Source: Deltaproteobacteria bacterium
GTDB taxonomy: Bacteria > Myxococcota_A > UBA9042 > PHBI01 > JACKFB01
DNA length: 64,000 nt
Assembly (NCBI GenBank): GCA_020632695.1
Contig: JACKFB010000011.1
Coordinates: forward strand, 1 to 64,000
Reading direction: 5' to 3'
Position 1 is the stretch's first letter. Each line of letters starts with the position of its first letter. A program made the position numbers and the translations under genes. Positions 1 to 8,623 of the stretch are shown piece by piece. The notes beneath the pieces were generated by a model. It had not been told where the DNA came from and ran no database searches. It was given only the letters and a program-made list of their open reading frames with translations.

Positions 1-1
1 G

Positions 2-1540
2 GGGTTGGGCTCGGGCTCGGCTCCGGGCTCGGTCACGGCCCCGGGCTCGGCCTCGGTCACGGGCTCGGGCTCGGTCACGGGCTCGGCCCCGGCCTCGGTC
101 ACGGGCTCGGTCCCGGCCCCGGGCTCGGGCTCGGGCTCGGGCTCGGCCCCGGTCACGGCCTCGGGCTCGGGTTCGGCCCCGGCCCCGGCCTCGGCCCCGG
201 CGCCGGCCCCGGCCTCGGCCTCGGCGCCCGCTGTCAGCGTCACCGCCTCCGCTACCTTGGAGTCCGCCGACGGGACGCCGCTCGCGCCGGGGGCTCATCT
301 GTTGCTCGGCGCTCCTGCGGTCCTGCTCGTGACGGTCGAGGCGCCGGCGGAGGCTCGCCTCTTCGTGCCTGCCAACCCCGCCATCGAGCCCTTCCGGGTC
401 AACGGCGAGCCGGCGCCCCCGGTCCGCACCGTGGAGGGCGGCCGGGCCACCGAGCTCCACCGCTTCCGCGTGCGCCCGCTGCGCATGGGCGCCAAGGCCA
501 TCGACCCCATCGAGGTGGTCTGGCGCATGCCCGACGGCAGCTCCGCCAGCGTCGAGACCCAGCGTCTCCGCGTCCGCATCGACGGCCGCCTGACCAACGA
601 GGACGACCCGCGCCTCGCCTCGGCGCCGCCGCCGGTGCCGGTGATCACCACCAACTGGGCGCTGATCTGGACCCTGTCCGTCCTGGGCGCCGCCGCCCTC
701 GCCACCCTGCTGACCCTCATCGTGCTGCGGGTGCTGCGCAACCGCCTCCGGGCCGCCGTACCGCCGCCGCCCCCGCGCCCCGCTGACGAGGTGGCGCTGG
801 AGAAGCTGGCCTGGCTCGAGACCGCCGACCTGCCGGCCATCGCCCGCTACACCCGCGCCGTCGACGTGTTGCGCGAGTATCTCGGCGGCCGCTTCGACGT
901 CGACGCCCTGGAGGCCACCACCCGCGAGCTGCTCGCGGCGCTGGACGCCGAGCTGACCGGGGTCGAGCATCGCCAGGCCGTGCGCGCCATCCTCGAGGAC
1001 GCCGACCTGGTGAAGTTCGCGCGGCTCGAGCCGGGCGACGACGAGGCGCGCGCGCTCATCCCCAGCGTGCGGACCATCGTCATCGGCACCTGGGTCGCCC
1101 CCGAGCCCACCCGCCCCGAGCCGGCGGTCGAGGCGCCGGTCGCCCTCGCGCCGGCGAGCGCCGCCGAGCGCGTCCGCGCCGGCCTGGTCGACGTCGGGCT
1201 GGCCCTGGCCATCGGCGCGCTGGTCGTCGGTGCCTGCTGGGCCTTCGGGCGCGTCGACCAGGCCTGGACGGGCGTGCTGGCCATGGGGCTCTCGCTCTGG
1301 CTGCGCGACGCCTTCGGTCCCGGCAGCCCCGGCAAGGCGCTGGGCGGCCTGCGGGTGGTCGTCCGCGCGCCCGGACAGCCGTCGCCCAGGCTGGGCGCGC
1401 GCCTGCTGCGCAACGCGCTGCTGCTGCTGCCGCCCATCGGCCTGCCCGTGGCGGCCCTCACGCTGATCTACCACCCGCTGCGCCACCGGCTGGGCGACGT
1501 CTGGGCGCGCACCGAGGTGGTCCGAGGAGGGCGCCCATGA
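2..1540 (+). CDS. DUF4381/BatD-C-like membrane protein fused to an RDD domain (5' end outside window)
   Basis: The reading frame is open to the left edge, so the true start may lie upstream; the first in-window start codon is a TTG at 5. The protein opens with about 75 residues of Gly/Ser/Ala/Pro/Val-Thr low complexity, then a beta-rich domain (about 80-205), a membrane segment (about 216-240), and a cytoplasmic helical domain with the 'LREYLGGRFDVDALEATT' pattern typical of DUF4381 and BatD C-termini. The last 120 residues (about 390-505) are a multi-span RDD domain, ending with a GxxWARTEVV-type motif. DUF4381-like proteins commonly sit just upstream of batA and are inferred to scaffold the VWA proteins. 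The RDD fusion is unusual. The stop overlaps the batA start (ATGA). Family assignment is from sequence pattern and context. Confidence 0.75.
   Translation, partial: GLGSGSAPGSVTAPGSASVTGSGSVTGSAPASVTGSVPAPGSGSGSGSAPVTASGSGSAPAPASAPAPAPASASAPAVSVTASATLESADGTPLAPGAHLLLGAPAVLLVTVEAPAEARLFVPANPAIEPFRVNGEPAPPVRTVEGGRATELHRFRVRPLRMGAKAIDPIEVVWRMPDGSSASVETQRLRVRIDGRLTNEDDPRLASAPPPVPVITTNWALIWTLSVLGAAALATLLTLIVLRVLRNRLRAAVPPPPPRPADEVALEKLAWLETADLPAIARYTRAVDVLREYLGGRFDVDALEATTRELLAALDAELTGVEHRQAVRAILEDADLVKFARLEPGDDEARALIPSVRTIVIGTWVAPEPTRPEPAVEAPVALAPASAAERVRAGLVDVGLALAIGALVVGACWAFGRVDQAWTGVLAMGLSLWLRDAFGPGSPGKALGGLRVVVRAPGQPSPRLGARLLRNALLLLPPIGLPVAALTLIYHPLRHRLGDVWARTEVVRGGRP
5..228 (+). repeat. Hexamer-phased low-complexity coding repeat
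   Basis: About 220 bases are built almost entirely from GGCTCG, GGTCACG and GGCCCCG-type blocks, encoding Gly-Ser, Val-Thr and Ala-Pro dipeptides. The repeat is in frame with the downstream membrane protein and probably makes a flexible extracytoplasmic linker. Such arrays expand and contract by slippage, and the window edge falls inside it. Confidence 0.8.
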
Positions 1541-2652
1541 ACCTCTTCGGGCTGTGGTTCGATACACCCTGGGCCTTCCTGGGCCTCCTGGTGGTGCCGC
1601 TGCTGGTGTGGCGGGTGCTGAGGCGGGCGCGCTTCGGTCGCGTCCCGGCGCCGGCGGCCGAGTCCATGTCGGGGCAGCCCCAGGGCGTCGTGGCGCGGCT
1701 GTGGTGGCTGCCCGACGCGCTGCGCATCGCCACCATCACCGTGCTCGTGGTGGCCCTGGCGCGGCCCCAGACCAACGACCGCCAGGTCATCACCGGCGAG
1801 GGCGTCGACATCATGCTGGCGCTGGACGTGTCGGCCTCGATGAACGCGGTCGACATGAGCGAGGAGGCGCTGGAGACCACGCTGGCCGGGGGCGAGGTGC
1901 CGCCCAACCGCTTCGACATCGCCCGCAAGACCCTCGAGGACTTCGTGCTCTCGCGCAGCCAGGACCGCATCGGCCTGGTGATCTTCGGGCCTGAGGCCTG
2001 GCTGAAGTACCCCCTGACGCTGGACTACGCGCGCCTGGTCCGCACCCTGCGCGGGCTGGTCCTGGACTCGGGCTTCCAGGACCCCGAGACCGGCAAGTGC
2101 CTCAACGGCTGCACGGTGAGCGGCGCCGGCACCGCCATCGGCGACGCCCTGGGGCGCGCATACAACCGCCTGCGCCGCACGACGTCCAAGAGCCGCATCA
2201 TCGTGCTGGTCACCGACGGCAAGAGCGAGGGCGGCACGCTGGACCCGCTGGCCATCGCCCGCCACATCGCGTCGCTGCCCCAGGACGAGGCCGTGCACAT
2301 CTACACCTTCCTGGTCGGCACGCCGGACCGCACCTGGCTTCCCGCGGTGGACTTCCGCGGCGTGATGCGCACCGACACCCGCGGGCTGCCCATCTACCAG
2401 CGCCCGCAGCGCGCGTTCGCCACCGATCCCGAGCTGCTGCGCCAGATCGCCAGCCTCACCGGCGGCAAGTTCTACGAGAGCTATGACGCCGAGAAGTTCC
2501 AGGCCGACGTGAAGGACCTCGAGCGGACGGTGTTCAAGACGAAGGTGCACGTCAACCACACGGACATCTTCGTGCCGCTGGCCCTGGCCGCGCTGCTGCT
2601 GCTGGCCTGCGAGTGGCTGCTGCGCTTCACGCGCTGGAGGTCGCTGGTATGA
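1537..2652 (+). CDS. batA: BatA-like VWA-domain membrane protein
   Basis: A 371-residue inner-membrane protein with two N-terminal membrane segments (about 11-27 and 62-76), a von Willebrand factor A domain, and a C-terminal membrane segment (about 346-363). The MIDAS metal site is visible as DVSAS (residues 97-101). Bat proteins form a membrane complex linked to stress and oxygen tolerance, and usually act with a MoxR ATPase encoded upstream (not in the window). The start ATG overlaps the preceding stop by 4 bases, and the end overlaps the batB start the same way, so translation is probably coupled. The length is close to the family norm. Confidence 0.9.
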   Translation: MNLFGLWFDTPWAFLGLLVVPLLVWRVLRRARFGRVPAPAAESMSGQPQGVVARLWWLPDALRIATITVLVVALARPQTNDRQVITGEGVDIMLALDVSASMNAVDMSEEALETTLAGGEVPPNRFDIARKTLEDFVLSRSQDRIGLVIFGPEAWLKYPLTLDYARLVRTLRGLVLDSGFQDPETGKCLNGCTVSGAGTAIGDALGRAYNRLRRTTSKSRIIVLVTDGKSEGGTLDPLAIARHIASLPQDEAVHIYTFLVGTPDRTWLPAVDFRGVMRTDTRGLPIYQRPQRAFATDPELLRQIASLTGGKFYESYDAEKFQADVKDLERTVFKTKVHVNHTDIFVPLALAALLLLACEWLLRFTRWRSLV

Positions 2653-3752
2653 ACGCGCTGCAATGGGGCGATCTCGACGCCGCCATCTGGGCGCTCGTCG
2701 TGCTCGGGCTGCTCTTCGGCTTCATCGGCCTGTGGTTCTGGCGTCGCTCCCGGCTCGAGGCCCTGGCCGCCCAGGGGCCGCTGGCGGGGCTGCTGGACGC
2801 TCGCGGCGGCGGCCGCTTCTGGCTGCGCGCCACGTTGGTGCTGCTCTCGGCCGCGCTGCTGGTGGTCGCGCTGATGCGGCCGCAGCACGGCTCGCGCGAG
2901 ACCTCGGTCAAGAACCTGGGCATCGACATCGCCATCGTCCTGGACGCCTCGAAGTCCATGAAGGTGGCCGACATCGTGCCCGACCGGCTGGGCGCCTCCC
3001 GGCTGGAGATCCACCAGCTCCTCGACCGGCTCACCGGCGGGCGCGTGGCGCTGGTGCCCTTCGCCGGTCTGGCCTTCACCCAGACCGAGCTCACCAGCGA
3101 CTTCCAGGTGGTCGAGACCTACCTCTCGGAGCTCCGCGTGGAGGACATGCCGCGGGGCGGCACGGCCATCGGGCGCGCCCTCGTCGAGGGGATCCGCGCG
3201 CTGGTGCCGCCCGAGCGCCTCGAGGGCACCATGGCCGAGGCGTCTCACGACCAGGAGGCGGCGGCGCCGGTGGACGCGCCCACGCCCGATGGCTCCAAGC
3301 ACAAGGCCATCATCCTGTTCACCGACGGCGACGACCACGAGGGCAACCCGAAGGAGGCCGCGGAGCTGGCGAAGAAGCTGGGCATCCACGTGTACACGGT
3401 CGGCGTCGGCACGGCCCAGGGGCGCCCGGTGCCCATCATCAACGACTCCGGGCAGACCATCGGCACCGTCAAGGGGCCCGACGGCAAGACCCCGCTCTTC
3501 AGCGAGCTCAACGAGGGCCTGCTGCGCGAGCTGGCGCAGGGCACGGGCGGCGAGTACTTCCACCTGGGCCCCACCGGCCTGGGCGATGGGCTCTGGAAGC
3601 AGATCGACGCGCTGGAGAAGGCCGAGTACGACGCGACCTTCCAGCACCTCCGCGACGATCGCTTCCAGCTGGCGCTGGCGCCGGCGGTCCTGCTGCTGCT
3701 CCTGGAGGCGCTGCTGGCCGGGCGCCGCCGCCGGGGGAGGAAGGATCGATGA
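2649..3752 (+). CDS. batB: BatB-like VWA-domain membrane protein
   Basis: A 367-residue protein; I chose the ATG that overlaps the batA stop (ATGA). There are N-terminal membrane segments at about 12-31 and 60-76, a VWA domain with MIDAS motif DASKS (residues 99-103), and a C-terminal hydrophobic segment followed by an Arg/Lys-rich tail. It lacks the TPR extension fused to some BatB proteins; that role is taken by the next gene. Order and overlaps match a classical batA-batB-batC-batD-batE operon, so the assignment is strong. It probably pairs with BatA in the inner membrane, with the VWA domain outside the cytoplasm. Confidence 0.9.
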   Translation: MNALQWGDLDAAIWALVVLGLLFGFIGLWFWRRSRLEALAAQGPLAGLLDARGGGRFWLRATLVLLSAALLVVALMRPQHGSRETSVKNLGIDIAIVLDASKSMKVADIVPDRLGASRLEIHQLLDRLTGGRVALVPFAGLAFTQTELTSDFQVVETYLSELRVEDMPRGGTAIGRALVEGIRALVPPERLEGTMAEASHDQEAAAPVDAPTPDGSKHKAIILFTDGDDHEGNPKEAAELAKKLGIHVYTVGVGTAQGRPVPIINDSGQTIGTVKGPDGKTPLFSELNEGLLRELAQGTGGEYFHLGPTGLGDGLWKQIDALEKAEYDATFQHLRDDRFQLALAPAVLLLLLEALLAGRRRRGRKDR

Positions 3753-5854
3753 AGCGAGCGAGCATCGGCATCGTGGTGGCGCTGCTGGCGGGCGCGACGG
3801 GCTGCGACAGCGAGCTCTTCCGCACCTCGCACGGCGGCGTGGACGAGGCGAACGAGGCGCTGGCGGCCGGCAAGACCGACGAGGCGCTGGCGTCCTACGA
3901 GGAGGCGGCGGCCGAGATCCCGGAGAGCCCGGAGCTGAGCTACGACCGCGGCGTGGCGCTGAGCGCGGCGGGGCGGCACGACGAGGCGACGCAGATGCTG
4001 CTGCGGGCGCTGGAGACCCGCGACCCGGAGCTGCGCTTCAAGGTCTACGCGGCGCTGGGGGCGGCCTACGCGGCGTGGGGGATGGACATCGAGCACGGCA
4101 AGGCGGCGCCCGAGGCCGACACGAAGGCCGAGCCCGAGGGGGCCGCCGACGAGACGGCGCCGCAGAAGCCGGCCGAGCTGGCGCTGCCCAAGTGGAAGCG
4201 CGCGGTGGAGCACCTGGAGAAGGCGCTGCTGGTGCACCCCGACGACGAGGACGTGCTGCGCAACCTCGAGGTGGCGCTGCTGCGGGTCGACCCGCCCTGC
4301 GAGCGTCGCGACGACGAGCTGGAGCCCAACGACTCGCCTGAGGCGCCGGCGAAGATCGAGGTGGCCGCCGAGGCCCCGCCGCAGCAGTCGGGGGCGCCCG
4401 CCGAGCCGCCGCCGGGGGCGGGCGACGTGCTGCGCTGGAAGCGCCAGCTCACACTGTGCCCCGACGACAACGACTGGTTCTCCATCGCCCTGGGCGAGGG
4501 CGACCGGCTGTCGGTGAAGCTCACGGTGCCGCCCGACCTGGGGAAGGTGCGGCTGAGCCTCCTCGCGCCGGGCGGTGGCAAGCAGCTCCGGCCGCCCGAG
4601 GGCAGCGACGTGGACCTCGACGTGCTGGACTACACGGTGGGGCAGGGCGAGGCCGGCGACTACCTGATCTTCGTGGAGAACGTCGACGGGGACGAGATCT
4701 CCTACGGACTCGACGTGGCCGTGCGGCCGCCCTGCGAGAAGACCGAGGACCAGTTCGAGGAAAACGACGACGCCGAGCACGCGGCGACGCTGACGCCCGG
4801 GCCGCTGGACGGGCTGCGCATCTGCCCGCTCGACGAGGACTGGTACGGCGTCACGCTGGCCGAGGGCGAGAGCCTCTTCATGTACGTGCAGCTCCAGCCG
4901 CAGGGCGAGGGCGCCGAGAAGGACGACGAGCAGGCCGAGGGCCCGCCGCCGCTGGACCTCGAGGTCATCGGCCCCGATGGGGTGGTGCACGCCGGGGCGC
5001 CGGCGGGGAAGGCGCGGGTCGCGACGCTGCTGACGCCGGGCGCCGGGCGCTACCTGGCGCGGGTGGTCGGTCCGCCGACGCTCGAGGCCCGCTACCAGCT
5101 CATCGTGAACGTGGTGCCCCCCTGTCCCGAGGGCGACGACCAGTTCGAGGACAACGACGGCCCCGAGGACGCGCCGGACCTCGCCCAGTCGGCCCAGGGC
5201 GCGCCCACCGCGGGAGGGGCGCCGGGTCAGCCGGTGGCGCCGCCGCAGGGAGCGCAAGGGCCGCCGCCGCCGATGCTCCTGCGCATCTGCCCGGGCGACC
5301 CGGACTGGTTCTCGGTGACCTCGACCCCCGACAAGCCGACGGTGGTGACCGCGGTCTTCGAGCACGCCAAGGGGGACCTGGCGATGGAGCTCTACGACGA
5401 GAGCGGCACCGGCGAGCCGCTGGTGCGGTCGGACCGCTCCACCGTGGAGACCAACGGGGAGGCCGTCGAGCTGCCGAAGTCCGACGAGGCCACGACCTAC
5501 AAGCTCCACATCGCGGGGGTCGCCGGTCAGGAGAACTTCTACCTGCTCAAGCTGGATCAACCCCAGGGCGGCAGCGGCGAGCAGGACCAGGACCAGAAGG
5601 ACCAGGACAAGCAGGACCAGGACAAGCAGGACCAGGACAAGCAGGACCAGGACAAGCAGAAGCCCGAGGACCAGAAGGACCAGAAGGACCAGAAGCAGCC
5701 TGAGCCGGCGCAGCCGAACAAGGAGGAGCCCAAGCAGCAGCGGCCCCTGGAGGACGCCCTCGACAAGCTGGACCGCAATCCGCAGAATCTCGAGGCCCAG
5801 GAGCGCGCGCTGAAGTCCCCCCTGGCCAACCACCCGCCGGAGAAGGACTGGTGA
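3749..5854 (+). CDS. batC: BatC-like TPR lipoprotein with three PPC-like modules
   Basis: A 701-residue predicted lipoprotein starting at the ATG that overlaps the batB stop. The signal peptide ends at an ATGC lipobox (Cys22). TPR-like helices span about 35-165. Three copies of a module opening with PPC, an acidic stretch and a 'E(P/E/D)ND' motif start near residues 181, 327 and 456, each with a 'CPxDxDWF/Y' motif, which resembles bacterial pre-peptidase C-terminal (PPC) domains. A tandem Asp-Gln-Lys repeat (about 611-650) leads to a C-terminal tail with 'LDRNPQNLEAQERAL' and a final 'EKDW', as in ordinary BatC proteins. BatC homologues are normally short TPR proteins; insertion of PPC-like modules makes this one several-fold larger. 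Confidence 0.75.
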   Translation: MKRASIGIVVALLAGATGCDSELFRTSHGGVDEANEALAAGKTDEALASYEEAAAEIPESPELSYDRGVALSAAGRHDEATQMLLRALETRDPELRFKVYAALGAAYAAWGMDIEHGKAAPEADTKAEPEGAADETAPQKPAELALPKWKRAVEHLEKALLVHPDDEDVLRNLEVALLRVDPPCERRDDELEPNDSPEAPAKIEVAAEAPPQQSGAPAEPPPGAGDVLRWKRQLTLCPDDNDWFSIALGEGDRLSVKLTVPPDLGKVRLSLLAPGGGKQLRPPEGSDVDLDVLDYTVGQGEAGDYLIFVENVDGDEISYGLDVAVRPPCEKTEDQFEENDDAEHAATLTPGPLDGLRICPLDEDWYGVTLAEGESLFMYVQLQPQGEGAEKDDEQAEGPPPLDLEVIGPDGVVHAGAPAGKARVATLLTPGAGRYLARVVGPPTLEARYQLIVNVVPPCPEGDDQFEDNDGPEDAPDLAQSAQGAPTAGGAPGQPVAPPQGAQGPPPPMLLRICPGDPDWFSVTSTPDKPTVVTAVFEHAKGDLAMELYDESGTGEPLVRSDRSTVETNGEAVELPKSDEATTYKLHIAGVAGQENFYLLKLDQPQGGSGEQDQDQKDQDKQDQDKQDQDKQDQDKQKPEDQKDQKDQKQPEPAQPNKEEPKQQRPLEDALDKLDRNPQNLEAQERALKSPLANHPPEKDW
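5584..5697 (+). repeat. 15-bp tandem repeat encoding DQDKQ
   Basis: Four near-perfect copies of a 15-base unit (GACCAGGACAAGCAG) with flanking GACCAGAAG variants, in frame inside the BatC-like gene. It encodes a highly charged, probably disordered linker. Because the unit is a multiple of three, copy-number change would not break the gene. Confidence 0.85.
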
Positions 5855-7638
5855 TGCGGAGAGCCCTCCAGGCAGCGACCGCGCTGGTGGTGCTGCTGGT
5901 ACTGGCTGGACCGGCACTGGCCGAGGCTGCAGGGGTACAGGTCGAGGTGGACCGTCGCTCGATGACCACCGACGACGACCTCAACGTGGAGATCCGCCTG
6001 TCGGGCGACTTCGACGACTACGCGGAGCCCACGATGGAGGGCTTCGAGGTGGCCGCGCGCTCGCAGCAGCAGTCCATCCAGATCGTCAACGGGCGCATGA
6101 GCCGGCAGCAGGTGCTCAGCCTGCGGCTGGTGGCGCGGCGCACCGGCACGCTGACCATCGGGTCGGTGGTGCTGAGCCGGGGTGGGCGGCCGGTGGCCCG
6201 GTCCGAGCCCGTGCAGGTGCAGGTGCGCGAGCCGGCGACCCAGCCCCCGGTGAGCGCCGACCGCGCGCAGGACCTGGCGCGCAACGCCGGGCTGCCGCTC
6301 TTCTTGCAGGCCGAGACGCCCCGCACCCACTACTACGTCGGCGAGCCCTTCAGCCTGGCCTGGAACCTCTACTTCCAGCCCCAGGTGCAGGTCACCGGCG
6401 CGGAGATCGTCAACAAGCCGGCGCTTCAAGGGCTGCTGGCCGAGGAGCTGATGGGCCCCGACGACCAGCTCCGCGTGCGTGAGAAGGTCATCGGGGGGCG
6501 CACCTATCGCTACGTGATGCGCTCGCTGCAGCTCGCCACCGGCCTCGAGGCGGGCACGGCCACCATCGACCCGATGGCGCTGCGCGTGGCGGTGGGCGAC
6601 GTGTTCCGGCGTGGGGCGCAGACGGTGCGCTCGACGCCCTTCAACCTGGAGATCCGGCCGGTCCCGACCGAGGGGCGCCCGAAGTGGTTCCAGGAAGGGA
6701 ACGTCGGGCGCTTCGGCCTGAGCGGGTCGCTGCTGGACGCGGCGGGCACCGAGCCGAAGACCGTCCAGACCGGCGAGCGGCTCATCCTCGACGTGACCAT
6801 CAGCGGTTCGGGCGCGCTGTTGAGCGTCAAGGCACCGGAGGTGGACGGCGGCGACGCCTTCGACGTGCAGCCGCTGCCGGCGTCAGGCGAGGACGACATC
6901 CAGAAGGACGTCTCGGGCATGCACGGAAAGCGGGTGTTCCAGTTCATCCTGGTGCCGCGAAAGCCCGGCAAGCAGAAGACGCCGACGGTGCACTTCGCCT
7001 GGTTCGACCCGACGGCCGAGCAGTTCAAGGAGCTGGCCTGGGAGGGGCGCGAGATCGAGGTGACCGGGCGAGCGATGGCCAGCGAGAGCCAGACCGCGGC
7101 GCTGGCGGGCGAGGACATCGAGCCGATCATCGAGGGGCACACGCTGCGGCGCGACGAGCGGCTGCAGCTCCTGGGGACGCCGCTCCTGTGGGCGCTGATC
7201 CTGCTGCCGCTGGCGGGCTGGCTGGGGACGGAGATCACCTGGCGCCTGCGGGCGCGGGCGGCGAAGGACCCGGCGAAGCGGCGCTCGCGCGGGGCGCACA
7301 AGAACGCGAGGATGCGGCTGGGGCTGGCGCGGGAGGCGATGAAGGCCGGGCTGGTGAAGGACTTCTACGGGCACCTGAGCCGGACCCTGACCAGCTACTT
7401 CGAGGAGCGGGCGAACGTGCCGGCGATGGGGCTGACCCACGACGAGCTGCGCGAGGCGGCCGGCCGGGCGGGCTACCCCGCGGACCTGCTGGAGGCGGTG
7501 ATCGTCGAGCTGGAGAACTGCGACTTCGCCCGGTTCGCGCCGGCGGGCTCGGCGGACGCGCAGATGCGCGAGGCGGCGGCGCGCGCGCAGGAGCTGCTGG
7601 GCCGCCTGGACCGCGTCGAGCCGCGGAGGTTGCCGTGA
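5854..7638 (+). CDS. batD: BatD-like protein (oxygen-tolerance family)
   Basis: A 594-residue protein starting at an ATG that shares one base with the upstream stop (TGATG). The signal peptide is about 1-24 (ends 'GPALAEA'). A long beta-rich extracytoplasmic part begins with the BatD pattern 'VEVDRRSMTTDDDLNVEIRLSG', and is followed by a membrane segment (about 440-460) and a basic cytoplasmic helical domain with 'GHLSRTLTSYFEERANVPAMGLTHDELRE', comparable to the DUF4381-like protein at the start of the operon. BatD is thought to anchor or regulate the BatA/BatB VWA proteins in the envelope. It ends overlapping the batE start. Length and position fit the family. Confidence 0.88.
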   Translation: MRRALQAATALVVLLVLAGPALAEAAGVQVEVDRRSMTTDDDLNVEIRLSGDFDDYAEPTMEGFEVAARSQQQSIQIVNGRMSRQQVLSLRLVARRTGTLTIGSVVLSRGGRPVARSEPVQVQVREPATQPPVSADRAQDLARNAGLPLFLQAETPRTHYYVGEPFSLAWNLYFQPQVQVTGAEIVNKPALQGLLAEELMGPDDQLRVREKVIGGRTYRYVMRSLQLATGLEAGTATIDPMALRVAVGDVFRRGAQTVRSTPFNLEIRPVPTEGRPKWFQEGNVGRFGLSGSLLDAAGTEPKTVQTGERLILDVTISGSGALLSVKAPEVDGGDAFDVQPLPASGEDDIQKDVSGMHGKRVFQFILVPRKPGKQKTPTVHFAWFDPTAEQFKELAWEGREIEVTGRAMASESQTAALAGEDIEPIIEGHTLRRDERLQLLGTPLLWALILLPLAGWLGTEITWRLRARAAKDPAKRRSRGAHKNARMRLGLAREAMKAGLVKDFYGHLSRTLTSYFEERANVPAMGLTHDELREAAGRAGYPADLLEAVIVELENCDFARFAPAGSADAQMREAAARAQELLGRLDRVEPRRLP

Positions 7639-8447
7639 GGGTGGGTCGAATCGGGCGGGGAGCATGCGGGCTGGTGCTGGCGGTGACGCTGGCGGGGCTG
7701 GCGGCGAGTGCTGAGGCGCAGCCGGTGTCCGCCGACGCCCAGAAGGCCTTCGAGGACGCCAACGCGCACTACTACAAGGGCGAATACGAGCTGGCGGCGC
7801 GCACCTACGCGCAGATCCTCAGCGACGAGAAGCTCGAGGACCCGGTGCTCTACAACAACCTCGGCGACGCCAGCTTCCGCGCCGGGGCCTACGGCAGCGC
7901 CATCCTCTACTACCGGCGCGGCCTCCAGCTCGAGCCCGACGGGCCGGTGGCGCAGAGCCTGCAGAACAACCTCGAGGTGGCGCGCCGCGTGCTGCAGGAT
8001 CGCTACCGCTCGGGCGCCGACAAGAGCCAGTTCATCTACGCCGAGCCCGGCGGTCTGCTCTACCAGCTCACCCACCTGGTGAGCGTCACCACCCTCATCG
8101 TGCTCTTCCTCAGCACCTGGTGGCTGGCCCTGGGGCTGGCCGCGCTGCGGCGCTGGCGCCCCGGGCTGCGCGGGCTGGGTGCCGCGGCGATCCCGGTGCT
8201 GGTGCTGGCCGTCCTCTTCGGCTCGGTGCTGGGCGGGCGCGTGTACACCGACAACACCTTCCGCCTGGGCGTCGTCGTCGAGGACCGGGTGACGCTGCGC
8301 GAGGGGCCCAACGTGGACGCCCAGGGCGTCGACGTCCCCGAGGGCATGGAGGTGCGCATCGTCGACGGCGACGCCGCCTGGACCAAGGTGGAGCTGTCGA
8401 ACGGGCGCCGCGGCTGGGTCGAGACCAGCGAGGTCAAGCAGATCTGA
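7635..8447 (+). CDS. batE: BatE-like TPR and SH3-domain membrane protein
   Basis: A 270-residue protein read from a GTG overlapping the batD stop (GTGA), with GGAGG five bases upstream; a second in-frame GTG two codons later is less well spaced. A signal peptide (about 1-30) is followed by a TPR region ('ALYNNLGDASFRAGAYGSAILYYRRGL'-type pattern, about 35-110), two membrane segments (about 135-160 and 170-192) and a C-terminal bacterial SH3 domain with 'VTLREGPN' and 'GWVE' signatures. This is the standard BatE architecture and it closes the operon. The SH3 domain may contact peptidoglycan or a partner protein. Confidence 0.88.
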   Translation: MRVGRIGRGACGLVLAVTLAGLAASAEAQPVSADAQKAFEDANAHYYKGEYELAARTYAQILSDEKLEDPVLYNNLGDASFRAGAYGSAILYYRRGLQLEPDGPVAQSLQNNLEVARRVLQDRYRSGADKSQFIYAEPGGLLYQLTHLVSVTTLIVLFLSTWWLALGLAALRRWRPGLRGLGAAAIPVLVLAVLFGSVLGGRVYTDNTFRLGVVVEDRVTLREGPNVDAQGVDVPEGMEVRIVDGDAAWTKVELSNGRRGWVETSEVKQI

Positions 8448-8623
8448 CCGGCTGCCCGGCGGTCTGCGCGGGGCCGGCAGGAAGGGGGATGCCTCGCGCC
8501 CCCTCCCCGCGGCAAAGCCCGCAGTGCCCTCCCCGAGGCGGCTCGCCGACGCGGGCCGCGCAGTCGCCCCTGCGCCCGGAGACATCCCTCATGCCGCGAG
8601 AAGCGGCGAAGCCGCATGGGCGG
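8448..8623 (+). other. Convergent intergenic region with a small hairpin
   Basis: 176 bases between the convergent ends of batE and the PHP-like gene. A perfect 5-bp hairpin GCGGC-GAA-GCCGC lies at 8603-8615, just past the minus-strand stop. No long T-run follows on either strand. I see no gene here. Confidence 0.5.

Noticed and set aside
5..228. A possible CRISPR or satellite array at the left edge.
   Set aside because: Units of 6-12 bases in a single open frame encode a Gly/Ser/Ala/Pro linker, a normal low-complexity coding repeat.
3245..5917. A minus-strand open frame of 890 codons opposite the BatC-like gene.
   Set aside because: Its product is Arg/Leu/Val-rich low complexity without any domain, and it mirrors the codon bias of the plus-strand gene. 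Long antisense frames are expected in such GC-rich DNA.
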